Shown: one piece after another, positions 20,799 to 32,962 of the stretch
Layout of the letters: each line of letters starts with the position of its first letter
Position numbering within the stretch: the first letter of the stretch is position 1
NCBI GenBank assembly: GCA_001599755.1
Contig: BCHX01000007.1
Coordinates: 310,001 to 374,000 of the forward strand
Reading direction: 5' to 3'
Length of the DNA: 64,000 bases
Source: Gliomastix tumulicola
Lineage: Eukaryota > Ascomycota > Sordariomycetes > Hypocreales > Bionectriaceae
Translations under genes and position numbers: made by a program
The notes under the pieces: generated by a model
Seen by the model: only the letters and a program-made list of their open reading frames with translations
Told to the model about the DNA's origin: nothing
The model's database searches: none

Positions 20799-23675
20799 AT
20801 GGACAAGATCCAGAAGCCGCGTCGCCCCGCCTCGGACGCCAATCGGCGCAGGGCCGTCAGAGCGTCAGTATTCCCCCCCTTCCCCGATATCAAACTCCCC
20901 TTATCGCGGGGGCCGCATAGCTGATAGGAAGGCCATCGAACTGTTCGAGGCGCATCACGAATACAGTTGCGACGGATGCCGACGAGTCAAAGAGCGGTGC
21001 GAGGGCGGCATTCCGTGTCGCCGCTGCACGCATTTGAAGCGCCAGTGCGAGTTCACTGCCGCTGCCGCCGCCGCCGCGAGATTCCCGCCCGATGCGCTCA
21101 TCAGGGCCTCGTCGTCATCGGGTCCGACAGCCGGAGATGCGTCCGCGACGGGCGCAGCGTCGTCAGCTGACGCCCAGCGGCGCGTGGCCAACATGGAGAG
21201 GCTGCTGGTGCATTTCGTCGGCAACATCAGCATGGATGCGCAGACGCTGCAGCAGCTGGCGGACTCCCTTGATGAGGAGGTGACGGGACAGCACGGGCGA
21301 CGAGCATCCCACTCAAAGGGAGAGGGGACTGGCGAGACAGAGTCCAACAGCTCGGACCAGGTGAAGATGGACGACATTACTGTCCAGCCGCTGGAGAACA
21401 ACGTCACACGTAGGTTGGACGATAAGCCTCGACAGCGGCGCCTTGCAGGCAGGACTTCTGGTACTGACTGAGCTTGCATAGACTACTCGGGGGAGTTCTC
21501 ACACTGGAACTTCTCCATGCGCATCAAGAACTGGATAGAAAAGTCTGGTCCTTATCGGACCGTGAGAACCCCTCCAGTCTACCCCTTGCTTGAGCGTGTA
21601 CTGACGCATAATTCATAGGATGGCCCCGATGCCCCAAAGATACGCGAGTTCTATCGTGTCGAAGAGCTTCAGTCTCCATCCGACACCTCGCAACTCCTGT
21701 CATCCTGTCCGCCGCGATACGTTGCCGACTTTCTTGTTGGCGCGTTCTTCCGCTATGCCGAGGGCAACTACTTCTACGTCGATCGCACGTGGCTCAACAG
21801 GAAGATGGATCTGATTTACGATACACCCGCCTCACTCACACGGAGAGACGTTCCAGCCCTCGGGGTTCTATTCATGGTCCTCGCCATCGGCACACAGTAC
21901 GCCTACCTCGACTCAGACGCTTGGAAAGGCGGGGACGAGAGCTCGTCTTCCTCAGCAGCCAACAACTTCTCCGAAGATAACGTGGGCATCATGCTCTACC
22001 AGCAGGCATGTCGCCTTTTACCAGACGTCATTACAATCGCCTCTTCAGAGAGTGTGCAAGCTTGCCTTTTGATCGGGCTGTACACGTTACCACTTGACCC
22101 ATCGGGCTTGTCGTGGGTGTACTTGAACTTGGCGATGAAGCTGGCTATCCAGAATGGCATGCACAGGAGATACCCCGGCCAGGCTTCAGACCCTGCCATG
22201 ATCGAGACGAGGAACCGGGTGTGGTGGACGCTTCATATGATTGAGAAGTTCGTGCTACCCTTCGAACATTCGTTTTCATACTTCTACTAATATGTGAATA
22301 ATAGACGCGTTGGTACATTCCACGGCCGGCCAACTTCCATTGCCAGCAACGAGATTGACGCAGCCTGGCCGGCAGAGAGACCCGATATATGGCCGGGATC
22401 GCCGCCCCGAAACACGCCGCAGCTCTTGGCCACTCTTCAGCTAAGCCAGTTCCTAAGCCGGATCAACCACGAGATGTATTTAGTCTTCACCCTCATTTTT
22501 TGTAAGGATCGATGTTCTGACTACTAGGTGAACGCAGCTCCTGCTTCAAGACGCACAACAAACAGACCACCCTATACGCCCTCGCCCGTCTCAGCAAAGC
22601 CAAAGACGACCTGCACCAGTGGTGGCACTCTCTCCCGGAAGACGTCTCCTTTCCACACATTCGACCTGGTTCCACCTCTTCTTTCACCGTTCCCAGGGCG
22701 TCCTTCCACTTGAGACTCGAGTATTGTATGGTGCGGATGTACGCGGGTCGTCTCTTCATCACACCGAGACGCGAGCATCACGGGAAAGCGTCCAAGTCTC
22801 CGGCCGGTGCTGCCAGCCGCCGTTCCGAGGATGTCGACTCCCCTACTTCGGCCACCGCAGGCTCAGCAAGCGGCAGTGGACAGCATCTCAATGTCCTCTC
22901 ATCACACAGCAGCTCCCAGCGCCGATCATCTCTCGTCTCAGACTGTGTCGACGCCGCCCTCTCCGTCGTCGACATCTGCCGCACTCTCCAGAGCGGCATC
23001 GGTCTTGCCCGGGCCTCCTACACCGAGTTCAGCACGCTCCGCATCGCCCTCCTCGTCATCCTCTCCCAGTTCCTCGCCAAACACCAGAGCCGCCAGTACG
23101 CAGACAGCACAAGCGGCAGGACTACCGAGGCGCTGCGTCAGCCCCTGTGTGACGGCATCGCCATGCTGAAGAGCATGTCTACGTGGGGCGCTTCGGCACG
23201 ATTCGACGCGTCTCTGATCGAGGCATTCGAGCACACCATCGCCCGGATGGAGAGCGGCGGCCAGGGCGGCGGCGGCGGCGGGGTTCAGCAGACAGAGACA
23301 CAGCGTCCAAGCGAGTCCAACTACGAGATGTTCAAGAGATGGGAGACCATGTGGCAGGGCGGGGTGGGAGACAGTGCGTCGTCAACAAGAGGCGGTGACG
23401 GGGCTGCAGCAGCGGGGGATGGAATGACGAGTATGGCACGGGCCCTGCCAGCTTTGGGAGATCCGATAGGAACTTGGGATGCCGACGTGGACCCTACGCT
23501 GGGCTCAGATGCGGCGACGGCAGGGCCTGAGACGGGGTCTTCGTTTGGCATCGACTGGAACTTCTCGTCTATGCCGATGCTTGAGGGACTGTCGGCTATG
23601 CTGGAACAGGGCTACGGGTTCGGTGCTGATATGGACAGCCAGCAGAATGATGGGAGCAACAGGATGGGGTTTTAA
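20799..23675 (+). CDS. Zn(II)2Cys6 transcription factor with fungal-specific TF domain
   Basis: Six exons: 20799-20863, 20928-21409, 21482-21561, 21619-22247, 22305-22475 and 22538-23675. They join in frame to 854 residues. The binuclear zinc cluster is at residues 36-62 (C36, C39, C46, C52, C55, C62) after a basic N-terminus. The middle (exons 4-5) carries the fungal_trans signature, including a GLYTLPLDPSG-like helix and a GRPTSIA motif. The C-terminus is rich in Ser, Gly and Ala and acidic, a likely activation region. It should be a nuclear DNA-binding regulator. Its place beside the NRPS makes it a possible pathway regulator, but no target site shows that. Exon 6 begins at a less certain acceptor (22537); the other junctions are clear. 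Confidence 0.88.
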
Positions 23676-23891
23676 TCGTTGGAAAGCCCTACTATAATTT
23701 TCAAGTTCGATTGCCTCAAGCACGATGGAATAACTGTGGCATGTCATGTTCTTGCATTCTTGATACGATATCTATGTGATCAAAACGCCTTCATCATACA
23801 TCGTCCCAACGTGGCGTTTTATATATCAGCAGCATTTTGCTGTCTTCAGGCGCTATCTAAAGGGTATCAACTCCAGCATGTAATCATGAGC

Positions 23892-26281
23892 TCACCACCT
23901 AGGCGGCAACGCCCCAGGCCCAGTCCCAGGCCTCACCCGTGTCCTCACCTCAGGAGAGAACCCAACCGTCTCCCTCCCCATCGTGCTATTCTGACCAGTC
24001 GCCGAACCCTCCACGCACTTCTCTCCCCGCCATGTTACGCCTGCCGCCCGTCTCCACGTCTCGGTGATATCTGTCGCCATCCGCTGCGTGTAGAACAGCC
24101 TACAATGCGCGGCGTCGTACTTGAAATGCAGCGGGACACCGTCCAGATCATCGGCAGCGTATCCGTTGCGGGCATTCACTCTCCCGATGCCCAATCCAAC
24201 AGCTGAAGCGTCGCCTTTCCCGCCGGCGAGGGGCATCAGGGGTGGCTTGTGGAACGAGGGCGTCCAGGCCACAGCGTCACTGAGCGCAGAAAGGCCCGCG
24301 GGTGTGGCGGAGGGCGAAGTGAAGGCCTTGGTCGTGAAGATGGCGAAGCGCTTCCGGAGCTCGGTGTAGGTGCTTAGAAGCGTGCCGCGGACACCGCCGA
24401 TGGCCTGCATGGGCAGTTTATCTGGTCGTCCGCCGAGGGCGATGGTCCGGATGCCGTGGTTGCGGGTGAGGAAGTCGACGAAGCTGGCACATGCTGAGGC
24501 GCAGGTTCCGTCGGTGATGATCGTGATGTTCTCGGGATCGAAGGGCGCGGTGTCGATGGTCGTCAGGCTCGGATCGGGCTCGAATCCGTTGACCCAGGTA
24601 TTATCAGCCCAGGGGGTGGAAAGATCACGACGGAACGGAGCCGTGACGTTCTGTCCGCCTGCTGTATATGGACCCATGAAATCTTCCACCTTGTCTATGA
24701 TGTCGCCGTCCGGGCTCTGGGGCTTGAAGGCCGTGATCAGCTCGGAGAGAAAGACGTCGTAGTCGGCAGCAACGGCAGCAGCCTCAAATGCTTCGTTGAT
24801 CCGGTACCGGTCATAGATGCTGAGATCTCCCTGCGGAAACAGAAGACGGTATATCTCATGCGACAGCAGAACTGCACCGCCGCTGTTGGCAGACATGTCG
24901 ATGACGAGTCTCGTTCGTCCATCCTCCTTCGCCGCGCGAATAAACTCTGCCACGACGGCACGGGACTCGAGGATGTAGCCGGTGATGTTGAAGCGAGAGC
25001 CCGCCAGGATACTTCCAAGCACGGGATAGAAATCCAGAATCGCGAGCACCGCGGTATCCTTATGGTCCGGGTCGTCGAGCAGGTATCCCGAGACGGAGTT
25101 CTGGGAGTGCAAAGCCACAGGCGCAGGATAGCCGGTGATGTGGCGCTCCTTTCCCTCATCTCCCCCTTCCAGCTCACTCTTGAGCTCCTCTACCAGCTCA
25201 TCAAGGCCCGGAATAGAGGGGGCCTGGGATATATCCAAATCCCCAGCGTCATCGAGGTCCTCAGCGCCGTCCTGCACGAGCTCAAACCGCTCGTGGAACG
25301 CCTCCCCGGAGTCTATCCCCGAGAAGTTCACGCCGGGCGCGAACATGAGCATGGCATTAACCCAGAAGCCGGTCTCGTTGCGGAACAAGACGGTGTAGTT
25401 GTCCGGCACCTCGACCTGGGAGACCTGCGACAGGCCGGGTCTGCTGAGGGCCATGCCGGGGATGGTCGTGAACTCGCTGTTGAACTGGGCGTCCGGGTCG
25501 CGGTAGTTGGCTGGGCGTCGGCTGGCATCCCATTCGAGCCAGTCTCTGATGGGCATGTCATCGACGGTGTCCACGGGGGAGGGCTCGTAGCTGGAGTCAC
25601 CACCGAGGGCCTCTAGGTCCATCCTGTGGTAGATCTCAGGCGGTGAGATGCCGTCTTTCGAAATGGCGACAAAATCAAGGTAGCTGCGAACGTAAAAGAA
25701 GACGCTGAGAATAGCCGGAGGGTAGTCGAAGTGGTTGTCGTTGGCAGCCACAAACTGGAAGGCATAATAAGCATGACCGATCCACGATGGCAGGATGACG
25801 GCATGGGAGCACTCACGATGCTTTGGAGGTCCATCATAACATCATACTGCGATGAGTACCCGAGCCCCTTGAGCCTGGCCTCGATCTCATCCAGTCCCCT
25901 CCAGATATCCACGCCGTGAAGGAGATACTGATGAGGCGTATCAGCCAGCGTCTCAATCGTGCTCTGGAACGAGATGTACGGCCGGAGGTAAGAAATCAGT
26001 CGCAGATCCCTCTCCCTGTCTACCGGCACCGACCGAAGACATGCAATGGCTACTGATGGGCGCACATCGGCCATCACGGGCAGGCCGGGGAAGATGAAAC
26101 CCTCGCCAAAGACCTCGGAGAGGACGGCGCACGGATTCGACACGGCATCGCGGGAGATGTCCCGATGGCGTACGTACGGCTGCTGGCTATGCAACGCGTC
26201 GTAGATGAGGTGGTGATTCTCGAGCGCGGTCGCGGTGAGCGCCAGCAGGGACACCGGCAGCGCGAATAACGAGTGCCGCAT
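23892..26281 (-). CDS. Secreted S41-family (CPAF-type) serine peptidase, 775 aa
   Basis: Exon 1 is 26281-25817 and exon 2 is 25754-23892, in phase 0 across a 62-nt intron. The first 19 residues form a signal peptide. The N-terminal part matches the CPAF-like interdomain found in fungal S41 peptidases. The catalytic half shows LVIDMSANSGG near residues 438-448, the S41 strand-glycine motif. TDGTCASACASF near 569-580 carries the nucleophilic serine. There are several N-glycosylation sequons, as expected for a secreted or vacuolar enzyme. The family cleaves extended peptide chains; the substrate is unknown. UstP-like S41 enzymes act in fungal RiPP pathways, but no precursor or DUF3328 partner is visible here. 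It is convergent with the Zn2Cys6 gene (216 bases between the stops). Confidence 0.85.
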
Positions 26282-26909
26282 CGTGACTGGAGCTGGGGAA
26301 AGCGATGTTGTCTCTCCGGTGTCTTGACTAAGACACCATGAGGGATGAGAAACAGTGTCTTTGCTCCGGGAGGGGCGAGAGATGCTGTATTTGAGGGATG
26401 TAGGACGGTAGGACAAAGAATTGCTGAAGATCTGGGGATTGTTTCTTAGCTCAGTGGCCGTGCCTCTGCCTTGCAGGGGCTCTGAAACTTGGCCCAACCT
26501 GACCTTAGCGGCACAGGCACTTGGCTTGGGGATTAATGCCTTGGGCATGGATATCAACCGCGCACTGGGCATCCCACATCGCGCGGTAACGCTTGCTCCA
26601 GACCATCAATGAGATATTGCTTCTCATGGTATTCACCAGCTATCTGTCTTTTCAAAGGCAAAGAATGTTAGCCAGGCACAATATGTCAAAGACCAGATGA
26701 ACCTGCAAGCGCGAACTGCACCAAGCACCAACAGGGGTCGCTGTGCAGGATGGAATCCGCTAACCGGACCCCAACAGCACAGCCCCTGGGCTATTTTTAA
26801 AACCGCTGAGCGAGCGGCCTCAGTGGAAAGATTTCGGAAAGCCGAGCCGCCCGTTTAGCGATCAAATTCCCCCAATCTGCATTCCGATGAGGGCGGTGCT
26901 CTCCCGTCC
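26282..26909. other. Intergenic between S41 peptidase and PRISE reductase
   Basis: Contains the promoter of the peptidase and the 3' end of the reductase gene. No coding signal is seen. Confidence 0.5.
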
Positions 26910-28156
26910 CTACTTGAACTCTGCCGGAATCAGCTTCGCCTTTCTCATGCGCTCGTACACGGGCCCCCATCCCTCCGCGACCGATCTTTCCTCCTTGAAC
27001 CCGGCCTCGTCGTACATTCTCGACATGTCGAACTGTCGGTCCGTGTCAAACTGCGAGAGGAGGAAGCTCTCGTGCCCAGCCAGCACCTTCGGATTGTCAG
27101 CGTGGCCGCTCTGGAGACCGTACTTGCGCTCCATGCCCTCCCAGATCGCGTAATTCTCCTTGATGTACTGGCGGATGTCCACGGGGTCCTCCTGCTCGAT
27201 CTTGACGCCCTTGAGGCCGAAGAACCCGCAGATGATGGGCCACTTCTCCCGCCAGCACTTAGGGTCGCGATGGTCGGCCACATTGAAGGCTTGTCCCTTC
27301 TTCGTCCCCGAGGCCAGTGCGACGTGGATGGTCTGACGGGCGATCATGTCGGCTGACGAGTCCTGCGACTTGGCTACCCACGTCGCTGAATTGCCCGGGA
27401 ACGCACACTCGGCGCCCTCGCCGTTGATCTCGCGGAACAGACTGAGGTAAAAGCCCAGCGCGGACGCGAGACTGTAGAAGTTGAAGTTGGGCACGAACCC
27501 GACGATGACGTCCGGCCTCGTCTCGCACCACGACCAGGACCTGTCGCGTGCGAATTCCGTCAGCCACGCGAGCTGGGGGAAGTAGAATAGGTCGTCTGCC
27601 TCGGGTTGTTCGAGCTTGTCGCGGTCCTCGACGAAGGGCGGGACGAGGTAGGCCGGGCGATTGCGCAGAAGATGGCAGCCGTAGGTCTTGGAGCCGGTCT
27701 GGTTGACGACGAATTCAAGCTTGGGGCAGAGGCGGTCGACAGCGGTGACGACGCGCTTGAGCATCTCGACGTTGTCCTGGATCTCCACAGACGTGTCCGG
27801 CGAGAACTTGTACGCTTGCATAGACGTCAACGAAGGTGGCCTGAGGGTAGCGGAGAGGAGGTAAGATATGTACCCATGTAAACAACGTGTGTGATCTGGT
27901 CCAGCTTGGGCACGCTCGCCGCAAGCTTGTTCTCGACATCCTGCTGGCTGCCCTCGAGCAGGTCGATGCCAGATACGATATCTAGGCGATCATCGTCTGG
28001 CCAGTTTGACTGCTCCCGGGTCAGCGGTCTGTTGGTGAGCGCGACAACGCCATTCCAGACACCCTTTCGTGGATAGTCGTTGAGACACTGATTGACAAAC
28101 GCCCAGCCAGAGATTCCGCTGGCGCCGAAGACGAGCGCGACTTTGCCATCCGACAT
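26910..28156 (-). CDS. PRISE-type short-chain reductase (progesterone 5-beta-reductase/iridoid synthase-like), 395 aa
   Basis: Exon 1 is 28156-27874 and exon 2 is 27814-26910. The 59-nt intron (donor GTACAT, TTGAC branch-like site, acceptor CAAG) restores the family sequence VVYMAYKFSPD. The N-terminus has the Rossmann motif GASGISGW at residues 11-18, followed by NRP after the second strand, typical of NADPH-dependent PRISE (SDR75) enzymes. NQTGSKTYG and the region VGFVPNFNFYSLA match the two active-site segments. The tyrosine expected after the Pro of the second segment appears to be Asn by eye, which could change activity. Family members reduce enones or act in secondary metabolism; the substrate is unknown. 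It is divergent from SDR1 and shares its 890-base promoter, so it could belong to the catabolic cluster or to the NRPS side. Confidence 0.82.
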
Positions 28157-29046
28157 TGTGAGGTGGTGAATGTGAGTCGATGGGTAAAACTGGTTCTCGA
28201 TGAAGTCTTAGACTAATAGTAAAGTAGTGATGATGATGATGTCGGTTGTGTTTAGTGCTGAGCTCTAATATGCAAATTATAAATGCACCACGCCTATCGA
28301 TATCCGAGAGCAGCACTCCGGCCTCCCCGCATGTCTTCACCGGGTGAGCACTTCCATTTGAACTCCAGACACCCCATTGGTGATTCACGCAGATGTCCGG
28401 CCGAATTGTGCAGTGCTGCCTTCAGAAATAACCGACATCATTAGGGTAGGTGAGTTGCAGACCACCGCAGCCAATGGAATGTGGGATAGCATAGCATGCC
28501 CGATTTTGTGGCTGCATCTGTGTAGCGACGAGAGATCTGGATGGATGGGGCAGGTTCGTGACGGATGGCAATGGATGTGCATCAGAGAATGAGGAGGGGG
28601 GCTTTTATGAATGCAAGACACAGCAACCGCATGCCCATTATGAAGGAGGGAGAAACATGAGATGGAGGTGTGCTTGTGAGCGCAAGCAGACGAAATACAG
28701 GCCTGAGCTGGTCAGCGTACCACTCCGGAGTTAGTGAACATCCAGTGGTTCAACCCCCGCTAGAGCATGCCGGAGAACACAGAATGAACTGATGCCCCCC
28801 AAACGCCTCCGCACATGTCGGCCATTCGGCGGGCTGTGGAGATTGCTGGAGAGAGCTGGAGACGAGGGAGTCCCCCGTCTCGAGGGAATCGGACGCCAAG
28901 ATCCAGACTCCAGCATGCCGTTGTTATATATGGCATGCTGGCACCACTGTGTGAGCTGTAATCCTTGAAATATTGCAAATAATATCACCAGAATCACGAG
29001 GAGTACCAAGGCCTTTCACCAACTCCCACACCCTTAGATACCCAAC
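28157..29046. promoter_or_regulatory. Divergent promoter, PRISE reductase / SDR1
   Basis: 890 bases between the two start codons. Holds the GAGACG/CGTCTC inverted pair (28858-28884) and a TATATA box at 28925-28930, about 120 bases before the SDR1 start. Confidence 0.6.
28858..28884. promoter_or_regulatory. Candidate cluster operator: inverted GAGACG...CGTCTCG pair
   Basis: GGAGACG at 28858-28864 faces CGTCTCGAG at 28876-28884, with 11 bases between the hexamers GAGACG and CGTCTC. An inverted pair is the usual target shape of dimeric Zn2Cys6 factors. The same core recurs in the next three divergent promoters. Confidence 0.5.
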
Positions 29047-30103
29047 ATGAGCACCGCAGCAGAAGCCCCCGCTGCCACTCCGGCCCAGAAGCACCAGACC
29101 CAGGTCACGCTCTCCGGCAAGGTCATTGCCAGTACGTACATGTCCCCGACGCATACATGATTAGTGCTGACACCTACAGTCACCGGAGCCAACCGTGGTA
29201 TCGGTCTTGGTGTGGCCGAGTCCTGCCTCGATAATGACGCCCAGGTGGTCTACTCCATCGATTACGCCGAGCCGGGCGAGGAGTTTGCCGCTGCGCAGGC
29301 CAAGTACCCGGGCCGTCTCAAGGCCATCAGGGCTGATGTGACCAAAGAGGCTACTATCACTGCTGCCGTCGACCAGATTGTTGCGGAGGCCGGTGCCCTG
29401 CACGGCATGGTCGTGAACGCGGGGAGGACGAATCACAAGGCCGCCCTTGACTTTACCGAGGAGGAGATTCACGCCCTCTTCAACATTAACGTGAGTATAT
29501 GGACCTACTGTGTATGGAGATTGTGGTGAAATGGATGTGGCTGACGATATGCAGCTGTTTGGGGCCTTCTTCTGCGCACGAGCTGCCGCCAGGGCCTTTA
29601 TCAAGCAGGATATCAAGGGAGCCGTTGTCTTCACTGCTTCCATGGCGTCCTACCGACCCAACAAGGTAAGAAGCTACCCCAGACACCACCCTTTCCCCTG
29701 GGCATTTGCCATTATTTCAGCAAGCTAACATCCCCCAGCGTGTCCCCTCTACCCCTTATGGAGCCTCCAAGGCCGGTGTTCGCAACATGACGCACACCCT
29801 CGCCATGGAGTGGGCCAAGTACGGCATCCGTGTCAACTCAGTATCTCCCGGTCTGGTCGAGACAGCCATGACGTACTGGGTGCCTCAGCAGCCTGACTGG
29901 GAGCAGCAGCTCAAGTACTACGGCGGCATGCCGCGCCTCGCGCAGGTCCAAGAGCTCGGCGGTGCTTATGTCTACCTTCTGAGTGACGCGGCCAGCTATA
30001 CCACGTCTATCGATATCCCGGTCAACGGCGTCATTGGCAGTAAGTGCTTTTATTTGCCGACGAGAAATTGCATAATGCTGACATCCACGCTCCAGTCTGC
30101 TGA
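29047..30103 (+). CDS. Short-chain dehydrogenase/reductase SDR1 (polyol/ketose type), 271 aa
   Basis: Exons 29047-29131, 29180-29490, 29555-29665, 29739-30039 and 30096-30103 join in frame; the last exon codes only the final two residues and the stop. The cofactor loop TGANRGIG is formed across intron 1. NAG is present, and the active site is Ser (FTASMAS) with Tyr and Lys in YGASKAG. WAKYGIRVNSVSPG is typical of classical SDRs of the sorbose/xylulose reductase and arabinitol dehydrogenase group. Likely reaction: NAD(P)-dependent interconversion of a polyol and a ketose in the cytosol. It is a paralogue of SDR2 at 37.5-38.5 kb (shared MTHTLAMEWA, KYYGGMPRLA and LGGAYVYLLS). It is convergent with the kinase gene (143 bases between stops) and its promoter carries the cluster motif. 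Confidence 0.9.
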
Positions 30104-30246
30104 AAGGGGTCATATGATGAACTGTGAAGGAGAGGTGCAGGTATATAGAATCCATAGAAGACATACCAAGAAAAGTGTCTTTCTATCCATTATGTATTGA
30201 TTTTTAACGCATCAACATGAACTCATCAAATCTATTTCTTCAGAAC

Positions 30247-32110
30247 CTAAGCGCCATCCACTCTTGGGACATCCATCCCAAGCCCCTTCGCAAAACCCCA
30301 AACCATCTCGTACAGCGCCCAGGCACCCGGATCAGGGAGCTCCTGACCAGACGCCTCGCCGACATAACTGGCTCTACCCAGCTTCGGCTTCAGAAACCTG
30401 GTAGCCTCAGCCTTCTCACCCGCGACCTTGACCGCAGCAGCCAAGTCGCCTGACTTGGCAAGGGCCTCTGCGAAAGGGATAAGGACGTCCATCACCGTTC
30501 GGTCTCCTTCCCTAGCAGGCGTATGCGTCTGGAGGGCAGCCGTAGCCTCGGCAAGAGAAGCAGCGTACAGAGTAGCAGAGTCCGTCGAGCCCTTAGCCAC
30601 GTTTGTCTTCAATGCAGAGTAAAAGGCCGAGAGAAGGATACCGAAGATGGCACCGAGGGTACCACCCATATCGTCGACGGCCCCCATGAGTGAGTTGAGA
30701 AGGGGGAAGACTGATCCTTGCGAGGCGGCTCCCTTGGCAAGTCTGGCGAGAGCAGACTCGCACATGGCTTTGACGGCCTCGCCGCAGTCACCGTCCCCCA
30801 TGACCATATCCCACTTTGTGAGCTGGGGCTCCGCGGCGATGGCAGTGTCGCAGGCCGACCGGAGTGCCGTCTCCAGGACCTTTGCGTCGACTAATAAGCT
30901 GTCATCGCTGGGTACACCGTTGGCCTGGTTTCCTTCACTGTTCACACCGTTAACGTGTACGTTGTTTGGCTGAGAGACACCTTCCGGGATGATGTTTGGC
31001 CATGAGACGGCCGTCGTCGGGCGGTCGAGCAGCCTCTTGAGCTCTGACACCGTCGTCTTAGCCTGGGTAGCGGCAGCCGTAAAGTTGCATAGTGAGATGG
31101 AGAAACCAGGAGCGTTGAGAGACGTCTCGAAGGTCCCGGCCAGAGTCCTGCAGGGCTTGATTCCGTACGTTTTAGCGAGCTGGACCTGCACCTCGTCCGT
31201 CAAGGCGCCGAGCTCTAGTGGTGACAGGCCTCCGTAGTTGTTGATCACGAGAGCCACCTCGTCGCCGTCACTAAACTGAACGAATGCCCTCTCGACATCG
31301 TCCATGTCGCAGAGGAGGGCAAGGCAGCGCTTGATGACGTCTTGGACGGAGGGAAAAGGGGAGAGCAGCTGCTGGCCGGGTTCGTTGTGAATACCGGCTC
31401 CAACGACACAGATGTCGTCAGAAATTGATTGGTGCTGTCTTCCTGGGACATGGCAGTGGTCCAGAGCTGAACCGATAGACACCGTCTGGTCGTTGACAGC
31501 CCGTGCCAGCGAGACACAGCCGTCGAATGAGAACCCCTCCGCAGCTGCAGCGCCGAGGATCTTCATCGCTACAGAAGGTGTCAGTTACATCCTGTTCATC
31601 TCCGAATGCCTGGGGCCTTTGCTTACTGTACACATGCCCAGGCATGCCTCTCCTCCCGACCCTGTTGCACTTGCTCCTCCCAATCGACACGTCGTCCGTC
31701 GCGGCGATGATAACCACGTCCTCACTCAACCCCGTCGCTCTAGCCCTCTCCGCCGCCAGACCAAAATGCAGCCTGTCGCCCGTGTAATTCGTAATGAGCA
31801 GGATAGTCCCCTTGTCCGAGGGCGCGAGCGACATGGCTCTGAGGACCTGCTTCGTGCTCGGCGAGGCAAAGATATCGCCGCACGCAGCCGCAGACAGCAG
31901 ACCCTCGCCGACGAAGCCGCTCCACGCGGGCTCGTGGCCGGAGCCGCCGCCGCCGATGATGCTCACCTTTGAGACATCGTTGTGGCCGTTGGCGACGACA
32001 CGCTCTGCCTCGTCGAGAGTCAGGTGCGGGTTCGCGGCGACGAGGGCGCGGAGGGCTCGAGGTACGAGCGTGTTGGCCGCCGTGGAGGGGAAGTAGTGCT
32101 TGGTCGACAT
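30247..32110 (-). CDS. Dihydroxyacetone-kinase family sugar kinase (DhaK-DhaL fusion), 601 aa
   Basis: Exon 1 is 32110-31627 and exon 2 is 31568-30247. The 58-nt intron ends in CTGTAG. The N-terminal DhaK domain has GGGGSGHEPA (His59), NYTGD (108-112) and GIHNEPG, whose His222 corresponds to the histidine that binds the ketose covalently. The C-terminal DhaL domain (about 400-590) has MGDGDCGEAV, the Mg-ATP aspartate motif, and GGTLGAIFG. A linker of about 40 residues rich in Asn, Val and Gly joins the domains. Length is normal for the single-chain eukaryotic form. It phosphorylates a short ketose (dihydroxyacetone, erythrulose or similar) with ATP. Between SDR1, an aldolase and an RpiB-type isomerase, a tetrulose or pentulose is as likely a substrate as dihydroxyacetone. 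It is divergent from the Zn2Cys6 gene. Confidence 0.93.
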
Positions 32111-32962
32111 TGTCACAGGGGGAGACGGACAACAGACAGACAGACGACGATTCAATGAAGGGGCACGGGGACGAGGGGTAACCGTGAGGAGGTCTGTTTG
32201 TACTACGGACAGGCTCGTATTAACTACTGTGCTAGACACATTCGCCTCGGATTGCCTGGAGCTTCTCATGATGCCGTACGCGAGGCATTGCACTGTCACT
32301 CGTGACGAGCTTGGAACGCGTCAATGGCCGCTTCCCGTCAGCTTCAAGAGCCGGCGTCTCGGGCCTGATGCTTCTTAGTGATCCTCCACGGAAAATGACC
32401 ACCAGGCGACAGCGATCCGACGAGAAGAGATTGGCGGTTCAGAGTTCGAGCCGATGTCTCGGCTAATGACTCGGAGTGGAGAGAGGACAGGGTCTAGATG
32501 ACAGTCTCGAGGGACCTCTAACCGCGACAGGCATGGACAACGAGCATTATCTCCACATGGCCTGACTCGCTCTCCTCCATCTTTGTGCCGCGAGACGAGG
32601 CCTCTCCTGTCTCGGGGTTCATCCCTGATTCAGAGCCTCCCGCACCGGCAAGTTCCCTCATCAGATTCCCTCCTTCGTTCCGCTCCCAGAGGTCCCCATG
32701 GGGAGAAGATGAGCGTCCGATTCGCCTCCATCCAACCTCGGCTACTGCCTCACCCATCACATCACAGGCAGAAATCTCTGATCATCTGATCACTTCGGTG
32801 AACCACGTTTCCTGCCCTCCACGCTCCACTCCCCGCAAACTGCAGCGTGTCGCGCACGTATATGCCCACAGCCTCCCTCCCTCCCCGTCGAGACGCAGCA
32901 CAGTTCCATGTCCATCTCGATGGTCACGATAAGGGGATCCAATCGATAGATAACCAACCTTG
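32111..32962. promoter_or_regulatory. Divergent promoter, sugar kinase / cluster Zn2Cys6 factor
   Basis: 852 bases. Exact motif matches CGTCTCG at 32355-32361 and CGAGACG at 32591-32597 and 32889-32895. Partial GTCTCG matches occur near 32456, 32504 and 32609. The regulator's own promoter carrying the motif would fit autoregulation. Confidence 0.55.

Noticed and set aside
19624..26281. Dikaritin-type RiPP locus (small secreted precursor plus UstP-like S41 peptidase)
   Set aside because: The small protein has no repeated core peptide or Kex2 spacing, and no DUF3328 or tyrosinase gene is present.
27815..27873. Alternative acceptor CCCTCAG about 25 nt earlier in the reductase intron
   Set aside because: It leads to an immediate stop or loses frame, while the CAAG acceptor restores the conserved family sequence.
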